From the NCBI RefSeq assembly GCF_030816295.1, contig NZ_JAUSXV010000001.1, positions 372,001 through 436,000 on the forward strand: a stretch of DNA of 64,000 nucleotides. Direction: 5' to 3'. How positions within the stretch are numbered: the first letter of the stretch is position 1; each line of letters begins with the position of its first letter. A model generated the notes under the pieces. That model had not been told where the DNA came from. It did not search any database and saw only the letters and a list, made by a program, of their open reading frames with translations. This document shows positions 53,291 to 62,624 of this stretch, piece after piece. This stretch comes from Microbacterium natoriense. GTDB taxonomy: Bacteria > Actinomycetota > Actinomycetes > Actinomycetales > Microbacteriaceae. Both the position numbers and the translations under genes were made by a program.

Positions 53291-53309
53291 GATACGCATA
53301 AGATGTATC
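53291..53309. promoter_or_regulatory. Inverted repeat upstream of the Tat-exported protein gene
   Basis: GATAC, nine bases, GTATC, in an AT-rich stretch 44-62 bases before the start codon, followed by two direct TTTCAA words. Position suits a promoter-proximal operator. Confidence 0.4.
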
Positions 53310-53352
53310 GTTTCAATAGAGTTGTTTCAAGGTCGACGAATCGGGAGGCGCG

Positions 53353-53925
53353 ATGATCAGTCGTAGGAACTTCTTGCAAAACTCGGCAGCAAGTGCGATC
53401 TTCGCTGGGGCTGCAGCGCTATCCCCGTCGCCACCGCGCGTAGTCGAGTCCGCGTATGACTACACCTTCAGATTGAGCGCCTTAGCGGGAACTCACGATA
53501 CTTCCGGGGCCACGCTGTTCCAGAGCGTAAAGCCACGGCTTGCGGCGCTTTTTCCGCTCGGTGGAATGGTGAATGATCCGTCGCCTGGAAACGAGCTCCA
53601 CCTGTACATCCGACGCTCGTACATCCGCGTCCGCGCGGCACCCCGCACTGCTCGCGTGCTGGTCTCCTCCATTGGCTCGACATCCTTCGCGCTGAAACCC
53701 CTCGCTGGGCAGCTGGGTGGCAGGGGCAACGAGCTTACGATCACCTTTGCGGACTCGACGTTGCGCGTGCGCGCGACTGGTCCACGGCTTGTCCAGGTAA
53801 CGGAGGAGTGGGAACCTTGGGTGCTTTGGAGTTCGTTCGCATCGAGCATTGAACTGACAACAGCATCTGGCCTCCCCCCGAGCACAGGCACGCTCCAACC
53901 CTTCGGTCACGTGCGACTCCGGTAG
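53353..53925 (+). CDS. Tat-exported hypothetical protein
   Basis: 190 residues. Twin-arginine signal SRRNFLQNSAASA, cleavage near residue 30. The mature part is beta-rich (alternating hydrophobic residues, NELTITFADSTLRVRATG) with several Trp near the end; no family recognised. RBS GGAGG before the ATG. A hairpin follows. Codon use is less GC-rich than in the first 40 kb. It precedes a pectate-lyase-superfamily gene on the same strand. Confidence 0.75.
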   Translation: MISRRNFLQNSAASAIFAGAAALSPSPPRVVESAYDYTFRLSALAGTHDTSGATLFQSVKPRLAALFPLGGMVNDPSPGNELHLYIRRSYIRVRAAPRTARVLVSSIGSTSFALKPLAGQLGGRGNELTITFADSTLRVRATGPRLVQVTEEWEPWVLWSSFASSIELTTASGLPPSTGTLQPFGHVRLR

Positions 53926-53943
53926 CTTCAGACTCCTGCTCCG

Positions 53944-53958
53944 CGACCGCTGCGGTCG
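53944..53958 (+). terminator. Short hairpin after the Tat-exported protein gene
   Basis: CGACCGC, one base, GCGGTCG, 18 bases past the stop. The single-base loop would open to a larger one in RNA. Confidence 0.4.
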
Positions 53959-54090
53959 GCGATCACGCCCGCTGCCAGGTGATCGATCACCGCCATGACT
54001 TGGACGGTCTATTGATATCTCGCTCCCACCGCACTAATCTCCGACAGAGAATGGTTGTTCACTGTAAGAGAACGGGATGAGGCGGGACGC

Positions 54091-55641
54091 ATGTTTGATG
54101 TTCGCGATTATGGAGCCATCGGCGACGGCGTCGCGGACGACTCCGCAGCATTCGTCGCCGCTCTCGCCGCAGGCGATGCGTACATGCCAGAAGGCACGTA
54201 TAGGTTGGGATCGACCGTGGCGATACCCGCCGGGCGCCAGCTTATGGGCTCGGGGGCGAAGACCACGACGATCCTCGTCACCACCGACATCACCGCGTTG
54301 ACATGGGCCGGAGGCCAGGCGGAATCGCTGCGAAACTTCCGCCTCCGCTCGTGGTACGTCGGGAATCGGACCGCTTGGGATATCGATGTCACCAACCCGG
54401 TGAAGACAGTTTTCGAGGACATCGAGATCGACGGCGCCACCGGCATGACCGGAAACTGCGGAATCCGCATGCGCGGCGATAACAGTCGGCCCGGAGAAGC
54501 GCACTTCATGCCGCAACTCTCCCGAGTGTGGATCCGAAACGGCCGGCTTGTCGTGAATCAGGTCAGCGACGGACACGTCTCGGATAGCTTCATCTGGTCC
54601 AACAACAATACCGACGTCGCGGCTGTGGATTTCTCGAACATCGCTGACGGGTGGTCGTTCAGCAATGTAGATACCGTTCCGGGCACGGGCGACGGCTCTT
54701 CGTACAGCTTTACCAATGTTCACAACATCGTCATCAACGGCGGATACTCGGATGGGTCCTATGTCGACATCATGACGGGTTACGGCATCAAGGCCGTCAA
54801 CTCAGGCCAGCTATTCGTCGCTGGTTGGCGGACTTACAACCTCGGCAAGAGCGGTATCCACTTGACCAACACCCATAACTGCTCGTTCAGCGCGGTGGGA
54901 TTCCAGCAAGGGAACAAAGCGGACGGCGGGTATCCCGACATCGAACTCGTTGCCTCCACCGGCAATACTTTTCTGGGAACAGAGCACTCACAGCCGGCGG
55001 CACACGCCGCTAAGGGGCAGATCTACAGGGAGGACGCCGCCTCGACGCACAACTCCTTCGACTACGCGGCCATCGTCACCGTCTCGGGAAACCAATATGC
55101 GACACCCTACTTCCAGGGAAACGCGACCACGATCGGAGCATCCTGCCGGCCACGCTCGCTGTGGACGCGTCACGCCAGCGCCCCCAACTTCCAAGTGCCG
55201 CCCGCATCGCTGCTGACCATCCCTTCGCCGAGTCCCTGGCCGGCCGCGAATACCGTGATCGCTCATCGGATGCATATTCAAGTCGGCGCCGTGTACTCCC
55301 TCGCCCAGTTCCGCGTCGACTCCGGGTCCGGAAACATGCAGATCGCGCTTCTCAAGATCGGCGCGGGCGGCGCCTGGACGAGACCCCTCAACTCAGGGAC
55401 CGTCGCGTGCACGACTGGCGATAAGAGCCAGAGCATGACCGCTGCGTACTTGGATCCCGGCGAGTACGCCCTCGCTCTGTGGTGCGACAACGCGACTGCG
55501 GTGCTGCGGTACGCGACCAACTCCGGACTGGTGGCCACACGGCTCACCTCGGAATGGGTGAGCGCCGAGGGCATCTCGGCATCCGGAGTGCTGACATGGG
55601 GATCGCCGAAGTACGTCGGAGGGCTCGTACTCGCAAACTGA
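54091..55641 (+). CDS. Pectate-lyase-superfamily (right-handed beta-helix) protein
   Basis: 516 residues. It opens with the superfamily signature FDVRDYGAIGDGVADDSAAF and carries Asn/Gly-rich beta-helix rungs (NIVINGGYSDGSY, GIHLTNTHNCSFSAVGFQ) up to about residue 340; the last 170 residues form a separate beta-sandwich. The family covers polygalacturonases, lyases and phage tailspikes. There is no signal peptide in the chosen frame; an in-frame TTG at 54055 would add 12 residues but no signal either. ATG 54091 has GAGG upstream. The enzyme activity cannot be told. Confidence 0.82.
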   Translation: MFDVRDYGAIGDGVADDSAAFVAALAAGDAYMPEGTYRLGSTVAIPAGRQLMGSGAKTTTILVTTDITALTWAGGQAESLRNFRLRSWYVGNRTAWDIDVTNPVKTVFEDIEIDGATGMTGNCGIRMRGDNSRPGEAHFMPQLSRVWIRNGRLVVNQVSDGHVSDSFIWSNNNTDVAAVDFSNIADGWSFSNVDTVPGTGDGSSYSFTNVHNIVINGGYSDGSYVDIMTGYGIKAVNSGQLFVAGWRTYNLGKSGIHLTNTHNCSFSAVGFQQGNKADGGYPDIELVASTGNTFLGTEHSQPAAHAAKGQIYREDAASTHNSFDYAAIVTVSGNQYATPYFQGNATTIGASCRPRSLWTRHASAPNFQVPPASLLTIPSPSPWPAANTVIAHRMHIQVGAVYSLAQFRVDSGSGNMQIALLKIGAGGAWTRPLNSGTVACTTGDKSQSMTAAYLDPGEYALALWCDNATAVLRYATNSGLVATRLTSEWVSAEGISASGVLTWGSPKYVGGLVLAN

Positions 55642-55661
55642 GCGAGCGCTCCAGCGGGACG

Positions 55662-57552
55662 CTAGTTGGTGATTCGGATGTAGTCGATGCTCACGGAGTC
55701 ACCAGACGATGATGGATTCAATGGATCAATCCGCAACTGTTTGATGGTGCCAACCCACGAAGGATTTTGCGACATATCGATCACATAGTCGGTGTAATCA
55801 CTGCGGGGCACCAACGTGAAGGAAACTGATTTTTCCTCATTCCAGGTCGCATCTGTCACGGTCGTGAAGTAGACCTTGGCCGATGCCCCGTTCGACCCGT
55901 TTCGCAAGCGAACCCGAATCGTGTCATGCGTCCCGGGAGAATTCAATGCGAGCGCATCTGGAGATTTCAGCTGCATGTCTGCTCCGGTCGCTGCCAAATC
56001 AAAAACAACCGTTGGCGACCAGGCCAGAGAGCTGAAGCGATGACCAGCTCTCAGTGTTCCCGTTCACGTTGAAATTCCAGCTCTTGGCGGTCGAATACCC
56101 AGCACCTGTGTTATGCAACTTGAATTCATACATGATAGGGGTTCCCGTGCCGCTTGTGTAGTAGATCCTGGCCTTCGTGGCCGTGACCGCGGCGAAGTTG
56201 TGAACACTTGGCGCGCTCTTACTGCCGATGGTAGTCCCGGAGTAGGCGGCCACCCATGACTGGCCAGTCCAGTATTCGAGGCGAAACCCTGAAGTTCTTC
56301 CGCCGTATTCGGAAAGTACTGCCTGGTTGAACGTGGTCATGCCTCCGAAGTCGACTTGCAGCCACTGTCCGCCGAATGCCGAATATGGCGCCGCCTGCCA
56401 GTTCGTTGAATCCGAGCCGTCGAACGCGAAACTGGCGGCCTGCCCCGTGGACCACTCCGACGATGCCGCGTACTGTTCGCATCGGGCGAGGTTTGATCGC
56501 CACGGCGAGCATCCTTCAAGAATCGGCCGCAGCCGAGTGATGACTTTGTCTATGCCGGCGTCGTTGGGGTGGACGGTGTCGGCATAGTCAGCGGATCCCA
56601 GCCAACCTGTGGTGTCAACGAAGAAGACGTTCGCGTCGCCGGCCGAGACTCGCGAGTCAACCGCATACTTCACCTGCGAGGCCTTGTAGCCGCCAAACGG
56701 TCGCAGTGCGAGGATCTCCGCCGAAGGATGCACGTGGCGAATATCCGTGAGGAGTTCGACGTAATTGCTCTGGAACACGTCATTCGGAACGCCATGGCCG
56801 CTGTCATTCGTTCCGATGTTTACGACGACCTGCGACGGCGTGTATGCAGAAAAGTCCCACGGGCTGCTCGGCGATGCCTCGATGTTCTCCTTGTGGGAAT
56901 AGGACGAGATCATTCCCACGGTATTGACCCCCGTGCACGAGTAGCCATCGGGAAGGCACATGCCGCCGTGAGCGATCTGAACATGTTCCGCCCCGACGCT
57001 TTCCGCTATTCTCCACGCGTAGCTCCTCGTCGGCATGCCGGACGATCCGTACCCCACGGTGATGGAGTCGCCGACGAATTCGATAATTCTCCGCGGTGCA
57101 GGAGCGGGCTGCGTCGCACCCGAGTCGGAAAGCAGAAGCCCAGCAAACTCGAATTCGGTGCTGCCATCCCCATGCGGCACCAGCACAAGTGAATGCAGTC
57201 CGCTCGACAACGAGGTCTCGGCAAGGTCGATCACCGCATTCGGTGAGCCTTGATAGATTCTGAATGGGGCCCCGTCAATGCTTGCCTCGATGTCCGCCTC
57301 GGTCGAGCCGAGAACGACCTTGAGCGACGTGCCCGTGAAGTTCACCTTCAGGTACGTTCCTGGCCAGAGCGCTGAGGAGTAGGCCGCGGAGTTCGCACGA
57401 TCCCAGCGGCCGAAGTACTGAATGTTCGCATCCGTCGGGGAGACGGATGCGTCAGCGCGCGCGGAAACCGGCAAGAAGACCGCGATCGTCGCCGTCAAGA
57501 GGAGCGCCAGGGTGAATCTCAACGGCACGCGTTCAGCCATTTGTTTGTGCAT
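55662..57552 (-). pseudogene. Secreted GDSL/SGNH esterase with carbohydrate-binding modules, apparent +1 frameshift near its end
   Basis: ATG 57552 after AGGAG begins a signal peptide. Then an N-terminal beta-sandwich of CE2 type, the SGNH domain with FVGDSITVGYGSSG (Ser), NIGTNDSG and DTVHPNDAG (Asp/His), then an F5/8-type C (CBM32-like) domain (WSTGQAASFAFDGSDSTNW). After WNFNVNGNTESWSSLQLSG the frame stops at 55999; one base fewer near 56025-56040 continues into AWSPTVVFDLAATGADMQL and the second module at 55662-55997. Restored length about 629. It likely deacetylates a glycan outside the cell. Confidence 0.85.
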
Positions 57553-57624
57553 CTTCTTCTCCTGAACAATCTGTGTAAGGAGGACAGCAACGGGATGATC
57601 TGTGGATCGAGGGACGAAGCGGTC

Positions 57625-58839
57625 TCAGAGGAACGGAACTCGACTGTTGTCCCATCGCCCACGGGTGAAGTCCGGGACGTCGACGAACTCGAGTCGACCG
57701 TTTGAGAGCTCGGTCAGAGGACTGATCGAGCTCAGCAACGCCGCGTCATAGACATCCATGTCCGGCGCGTCACCGTTCACCATCGCCTCGATGAGCCGCC
57801 ACAGCATGATGTAGTCCATTCCCCCGTGGTCTCCCGCGCGAGCTTGCTCGCCCTTTTCCGTCCAGAAGTGGTGCTCATACCGCGATGCCATGGCGTCAAG
57901 GCGGCCAGGGGCATGTTCCACCGGCTTCCCCGGCACCGGCAGCGAATCCTCGAGGTACACCTGATTCTCAAAACCATTGGCGTAGCCCTTGGTGCCGGAA
58001 ATGACGTTGTGCCGGTTGTAGGGCCGGGGACTGATCTCATCGTGTTGCAGCATGATTGTTCGCCCCTTGGCCGTCCGCAGCACAGAGACGTTCATATCGC
58101 CGCACACATAAGTGTCAGGAGACACCTGACCGGTGCCCGCCTCGTATGCCTGGAGTCCGAGTGCAGCAGAACTGAGGGAAGCGAGGGTCGTAATGCGATC
58201 ACCCCGGTTGATCTGAAGATAGTTGGCGACCGGTCCCAGCCCGTGAGTCGGGTAGAGGTTCCCGTTCCTCCGCGTCCGCGCGATGCGCCGCCAGGATTTT
58301 TCAGCGAGATAGTTGCGTATGTCATGGATGTAGCTCGCATCCGCATGCACCAGCTCACCGAGGACGCCGGCGCGCACCATGTTGAGCATCATCAGCTCTT
58401 CTTCGCCATAGCAACAGTTTTCGAGCATGACGCAATGTCGCTGCGTTCTTTCCGACGTCGTGACGAGTTCCCAGCACTCTTCGATAGTGACGGCCGCCGG
58501 CACCTCGACCGCGACGTGCATGCCCGCATTCATCAGTTGCACGGCGATCCATGCGTGGTCACTCCACGCGGTTGCCACAATCGCCAGGTCGTAGCGCTCC
58601 CGATCCTCGATGAGTTGCTGCAGCGCATCCTCACCGACGTACAAATCGGGCGGCTCATGTCCGTCGGCGACAAGACTCGACCTGCCAGCATCAGCCCGTT
58701 CGGAATCGATCTCGCAGAGTGCGGCGATCTTTGCCTTCGGCAGTCTGCGAAGCGAACTGAGAAGGCTCGCCTGTCTCGAGCCGAGCCCGACGATGGCGGT
58801 GCGAACGACGTCGTGCTTCTCGAATGGCTTGCCTAGCAT
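57625..58839 (-). CDS. GH109-like Gfo/Idh/MocA-fold protein (NAD-dependent glycosidase type)
   Basis: 404 residues. Rossmann opening TAIVGLGSRQASLL, then EVPAAVTIEECWELV, ENCCYGEEELMMLNMVRAG and the block NGNLYPTHGLGPVANYL, all hallmarks of GH109 alpha-N-acetylgalactosaminidase-like proteins that use bound NAD in hydrolysis. No signal peptide. It lies downstream of the GH78 gene and upstream of the esterase gene on the same strand; an oxidoreductase acting on a released sugar is the alternative. Confidence 0.87.
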   Translation of the reverse strand: MLGKPFEKHDVVRTAIVGLGSRQASLLSSLRRLPKAKIAALCEIDSERADAGRSSLVADGHEPPDLYVGEDALQQLIEDRERYDLAIVATAWSDHAWIAVQLMNAGMHVAVEVPAAVTIEECWELVTTSERTQRHCVMLENCCYGEEELMMLNMVRAGVLGELVHADASYIHDIRNYLAEKSWRRIARTRRNGNLYPTHGLGPVANYLQINRGDRITTLASLSSAALGLQAYEAGTGQVSPDTYVCGDMNVSVLRTAKGRTIMLQHDEISPRPYNRHNVISGTKGYANGFENQVYLEDSLPVPGKPVEHAPGRLDAMASRYEHHFWTEKGEQARAGDHGGMDYIMLWRLIEAMVNGDAPDMDVYDAALLSSISPLTELSNGRLEFVDVPDFTRGRWDNSRVPFL

Positions 58840-58971
58840 TTTCCCTTTTCCTTTGGGCTACATTGCGTGAACCTACGAGTACAGTTCGTTGCGTACAGGG
58901 AATTGAGATCCCCGGTGGGAGAATAGTATGCCACGAGGTTCACTGCAAGACCGGCGGTGACATCGATCTTG

Positions 58972-61644
58972 TCAGCGCGATGATGCGCCGGCAGAGACCG
59001 AGGGGTCAGCGATGCGCGGCCAGGAGACGGCAATGCGATGCTGCCCCGGACCGACGGATCCGCCGCTGAAGGGGCGCCCATCTAGTTCGACGATCGATCG
59101 CCCCGTGACCGGGAGGTCCATGGTGGCATCCGCGCCGAACGGGACGAGCAGCGAGATATCCATGTGGGAGCCAGTCACACGCCAGTCGATGGACGCTGGG
59201 CCGAGCCTCGTACTGATGCTGGCGGCCGCCCAGGGGATCTCCGTGGATGGCCGAGGCGCAACGAGGATTCGGCGATACCCCGGGCGGTCCCTCGTCGGGG
59301 CGATGCCTGCGACATACCGATACATCCAATCGACGACGGCACCGTATGCGTAGTGATTGAAAGAGAGCATGCTCGGGCTGCCTTCCGTTGCCAAGGCGCC
59401 GGAGTTGATGCTCCCATCCGGCGCGAGGGCGTCCCAGCGTTCCCACACGCTCGTTGCACCCATCGTCACCTGATACAACCACGATGGCGGTTCGAGGCGC
59501 AGAAGCATGAGGTACGCCTCGTCGAAGTGATTCGAATGGGCAAGAGCGTGGAGGATGAGCGGCGTTCCCAGGAACCCGGTAGTGATGCGCCCGCGCTCGC
59601 GGCGGACGTTGCGGGCGAGCCGGTCTCCGATACGCGTGCGAGCGGACTCTGGCGCGATCTGGAACTCGAGGGCGATTGCGGCGCCGGTCCCGGTTTCTGC
59701 GGCCTGAGATCCCCAGCGATTCCACGTGGCTCTCGCGACCCGCTCCGAGATCTGCGCTGCTCGTTCTGCATTGCCGGAATCCCCGACGAGCCGCTCGGCA
59801 TCGGCCAGCAGCCGGGCACTGTGTGCGAAGAAGGCGTTCGCCACGTAATCAGCGGAGACCTTCGCCTTCCACGGCTCACCGGCGGGCGCATCGGGGTCGA
59901 GCCAGTCGCCGAACTGGAACTCCGTGGGCAGGAGGCCGCCGACCGAGCGTTGCTCAAGGCTTTGAACCCACCTGCGCATGCTATCCAACTGGCGGATCAG
60001 GACCTCATCGCTGCCGTACGACTCGTACACCGCCCAGGGGGCGATCGTGGCCACATCTCCCCAGCCGGCACGCCCCATCGTCGTCCACTCGCCCACGGTC
60101 GAGGGGTCGGGCTCATTGAGAATGTTCGGCACGACGGAGGCGACAGAGCCATCAGCGTCCTGATCGAGCTCGACATCACGTAACCAGGACATCCAGAATG
60201 ATTCGACGTCGAAGAGCGTCGACGCCGTCGCCGCGAAGGCCTGCGCGTCTCCCGTCCATCCCAGCCGCTCGTCGCGTTGCGGGCAGTCGGTCGGCAGCGA
60301 CACGAAGTTGTCCCGCTGGGACCATGCAACGTTGGAGTGCAACTGCTCGAGGCGCGGATCTGCCGCGGAGAAGGTCGATCGCGGCAGATCCGCGCTTGAC
60401 ACCGCAACCGCCGTCGCCGAGACGACAGCGGCACCCGTCACCTCAGCGAACTGGAAACCGTGGAACGTGAACGTCGGTTCCAATGTTGTGAAGCCATCAT
60501 GGGCGAGTATGTAACTATCCGTCGCCCGCGCGGTCCGCAGGGATGCGGTGTGAATCGACCCATCGGACTCGAGAACCTCGGCATGGCGCACGGTGACGCG
60601 CGCTCCCGCCTTCCCTTCGACGACGAGCCGGAGCCAGCCGGCAATATTCTGCCCGGTGTCGATGAGTGTATGAGCGCCGCGCGCCTTCCGCGTCGCGGCC
60701 CATTCGCCGACGGTACGCACGCCGGTGGTGATGCGCGGCTCGACCGCGCCCATGTTGACTGCGACCTCCTCTGCCGCCGTCCAGGTCGAGTCATCGAACC
60801 CCGGCGCGTCCCATCCGGTGGGGTCCTGCTGCAAGTCGACCTCCACACCGTCATACAAGCTCGCGGATCGGATGGCTCCGGTCGATGTCACCCACTCGGT
60901 GGAAGTCGCGACTCGCACCCGTGTGCCGTCGAGGCACTCGACCTCGAGCTGCACGAGAGCGGCGAGTTCAGCGCCGTACTGCTCGGTACCGTTCTCCCAT
61001 CCCAGACGGCCTCTGTACCAGCCGTCGCCGAGCAAGACGGCGATCGCATTCTCGCCTGATTCGAGCAGGTCGGTGACATCCCAGGTGCCGAGAACGAGGC
61101 GCTTCCGATAGTTGGTCCAGCCGGGGGCAAGATGCTCATCGGTCGCTCGACGACCGTTGATCCGCAGCTCGCCGACACCCCAGAACGTAGCGCGGAGACG
61201 GGCACTCAACGGCGCTGCGGGGAGAGTGAAGCTGCGACGAAGCAGCATCACTGGCCCCTCGGTTGGTTCGGAACCGCCGATCGGGACGGCATCGAGCGCA
61301 CTCAGGTCCACGGCCGCCTCGACGACAACGTCGTCGCTCCATCGTGACCAGCCCTGGGCCGTGGCGAACCGCACCGCATATCGGCGCCGTTCTCCGGGGC
61401 CGAGGTCGGGGCCGGGCGCCATGATGCCGATAGACGCGTCGGACGCAATGGGGGGCGTCACGGCGCTGACCTGGCTCCCCCAACGTATTTGATACGCGAC
61501 TTGGGCCGTGTCCGCTGCCGCCCGCCAGCTAAGGCGCAGCCCCGAGCGTGGCACGCCGAGCAATCCGTCTGGGTACTGAGTTCGGACATCGATTACCCGC
61601 GCGCTGGCGTCGTGCAACGTGAGTGCCGGGAGCTGGGGTGGCAT
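58972..61644 (-). CDS. GH78 alpha-L-rhamnosidase
   Basis: 890 residues, no signal peptide. N-terminal fibronectin-like and carbohydrate-binding domains (FWGVGELRINGRRATDEHL), then the catalytic (alpha/alpha)6 barrel with LPTDCPQRDERLGWTGDAQ, which carries the general acid Asp/Glu region, and EWTTMGRAGWGDVATIAPW. ATG 61644 has GGAGGAAG upstream; earlier ATGs lack one. It cleaves terminal alpha-L-rhamnose, probably on a glycoside already imported. A palindromic operator lies between it and the divergent FAH gene. Confidence 0.95.
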   Translation of the reverse strand: MPPQLPALTLHDASARVIDVRTQYPDGLLGVPRSGLRLSWRAAADTAQVAYQIRWGSQVSAVTPPIASDASIGIMAPGPDLGPGERRRYAVRFATAQGWSRWSDDVVVEAAVDLSALDAVPIGGSEPTEGPVMLLRRSFTLPAAPLSARLRATFWGVGELRINGRRATDEHLAPGWTNYRKRLVLGTWDVTDLLESGENAIAVLLGDGWYRGRLGWENGTEQYGAELAALVQLEVECLDGTRVRVATSTEWVTSTGAIRSASLYDGVEVDLQQDPTGWDAPGFDDSTWTAAEEVAVNMGAVEPRITTGVRTVGEWAATRKARGAHTLIDTGQNIAGWLRLVVEGKAGARVTVRHAEVLESDGSIHTASLRTARATDSYILAHDGFTTLEPTFTFHGFQFAEVTGAAVVSATAVAVSSADLPRSTFSAADPRLEQLHSNVAWSQRDNFVSLPTDCPQRDERLGWTGDAQAFAATASTLFDVESFWMSWLRDVELDQDADGSVASVVPNILNEPDPSTVGEWTTMGRAGWGDVATIAPWAVYESYGSDEVLIRQLDSMRRWVQSLEQRSVGGLLPTEFQFGDWLDPDAPAGEPWKAKVSADYVANAFFAHSARLLADAERLVGDSGNAERAAQISERVARATWNRWGSQAAETGTGAAIALEFQIAPESARTRIGDRLARNVRRERGRITTGFLGTPLILHALAHSNHFDEAYLMLLRLEPPSWLYQVTMGATSVWERWDALAPDGSINSGALATEGSPSMLSFNHYAYGAVVDWMYRYVAGIAPTRDRPGYRRILVAPRPSTEIPWAAASISTRLGPASIDWRVTGSHMDISLLVPFGADATMDLPVTGRSIVELDGRPFSGGSVGPGQHRIAVSWPRIADPSVSAGASSR

Positions 61645-61674
61645 GTCTTCCTCCAAGTCGACCTTCATCATTGA

Positions 61675-61689
61675 AGCGTTTCAAACGCT
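61675..61689. promoter_or_regulatory. LacI-type operator between GH78 and FAH genes
   Basis: AGCGTTT, one base, AAACGCT is a perfect palindrome; an outer TTGAAG/CTTCAA pair (61671-61676, 61691-61696) extends the symmetry. It can act on both divergent genes. The regulator is not in the window. Confidence 0.6.
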
Positions 61690-61735
61690 ACTTCAATCTG
61701 GGGTATGGTTTCCAAAACATCTCGGAGAGGCCAGT

Positions 61736-62624
61736 ATGCGGTTGATGCGTATCGGAGCGGTGGGAGCGGAAAAGCCGTCAGTGCTCCTCGACGCCGACAA
61801 CTATGTTGATCTGTCGGATCTCGTGCATGACTTCGACGAGGAGTTCTTCGGCTCCGGCGGAGTCTCAAGGATCACCCCCATTGTTGCTGAGCGAGCACGA
61901 GCCGGTGCGGTCAATTCGCTGGGCTCTCAACGCATCGGCGCGCCGATCGCACGTCCTCATCAGATAATCTGCGTCGGGCTCAACTTCGCCGATCACGCTG
62001 CGGAGTCCGGTCAGGCGGTCCCAGAGGAGCCGATCCTGTTCTCTAAGTCCCCGAACACGATCGTCGGCCCGAACGACGACGTGCGGTTGCCCCGCGGCTC
62101 GACCAAAGCCGACTGGGAGGTGGAACTCGGTATCGTGATCGGATCGCGTGCCAGCTACCTCGACGACCCGGCGCAAGTCCGCGACCACATCGCCGGCTAC
62201 ATGCTCGTCAACGATATCAGCGAGAGAGCTTTCCAGCTCGAGCGCGGCGGTCAGTGGCTCAAGGGAAAGTCCGCAGAGACCTTCAATCCCGCCGGCCCCT
62301 GGCTTGCCACCCCGGATGAGTTCGAGAACATCCTCAGTCTCGATATGTGGCTCGATGTCAACGGCATCCGGCGTCAAGTCGGGTCCACAGCGACGATGAT
62401 CTTCGATCCTTACGTCATCGTTCACTATGTCAGCCAATTCCTCGTGCTCGAGCCGGGAGACCTCATCAATACCGGTACGCCTCCTGGCGTCGGGCTCGGA
62501 TTCGACCCCGCCGATCTGGTTGCGCCCGGGCGACGTCATGGAACTGGGCATAACAGGGCTGGGCACGCAGCGGCAAGCAGTCACCGCGTGGTCTCCTGCC
62601 GCGCGATCGGAGAGGCGCGCGTGA
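61736..62624 (+). pseudogene. Fumarylacetoacetate hydrolase-family protein, apparent +1 frameshift near its end
   Basis: ATG 61736 after GGAGAGG. FAH marks: ICVGLNFADHAAESG, FSKSPNTIVGPND, the metal-binding WEVELGIVIG and GYMLVNDISER, and GDLINTGTPPGVGLG near the end. At GACCCCG (62506-62509) the given frame moves to a non-FAH sequence; with one C fewer it reads PPIWLRPGDVMELGITGLG and ends at TGA 62622-62624, overlapping the SDR start (GTGA). FAH enzymes of this type hydrolyse 2,4-diketo-3-deoxy sugar acids. Confidence 0.85.

Noticed and set aside
58867..58943. GTGAACCT and AGGTTCAC inverted words between GH78 and the GH109-like gene
   Set aside because: Separated by 61 bases with no other symmetry; could be chance.
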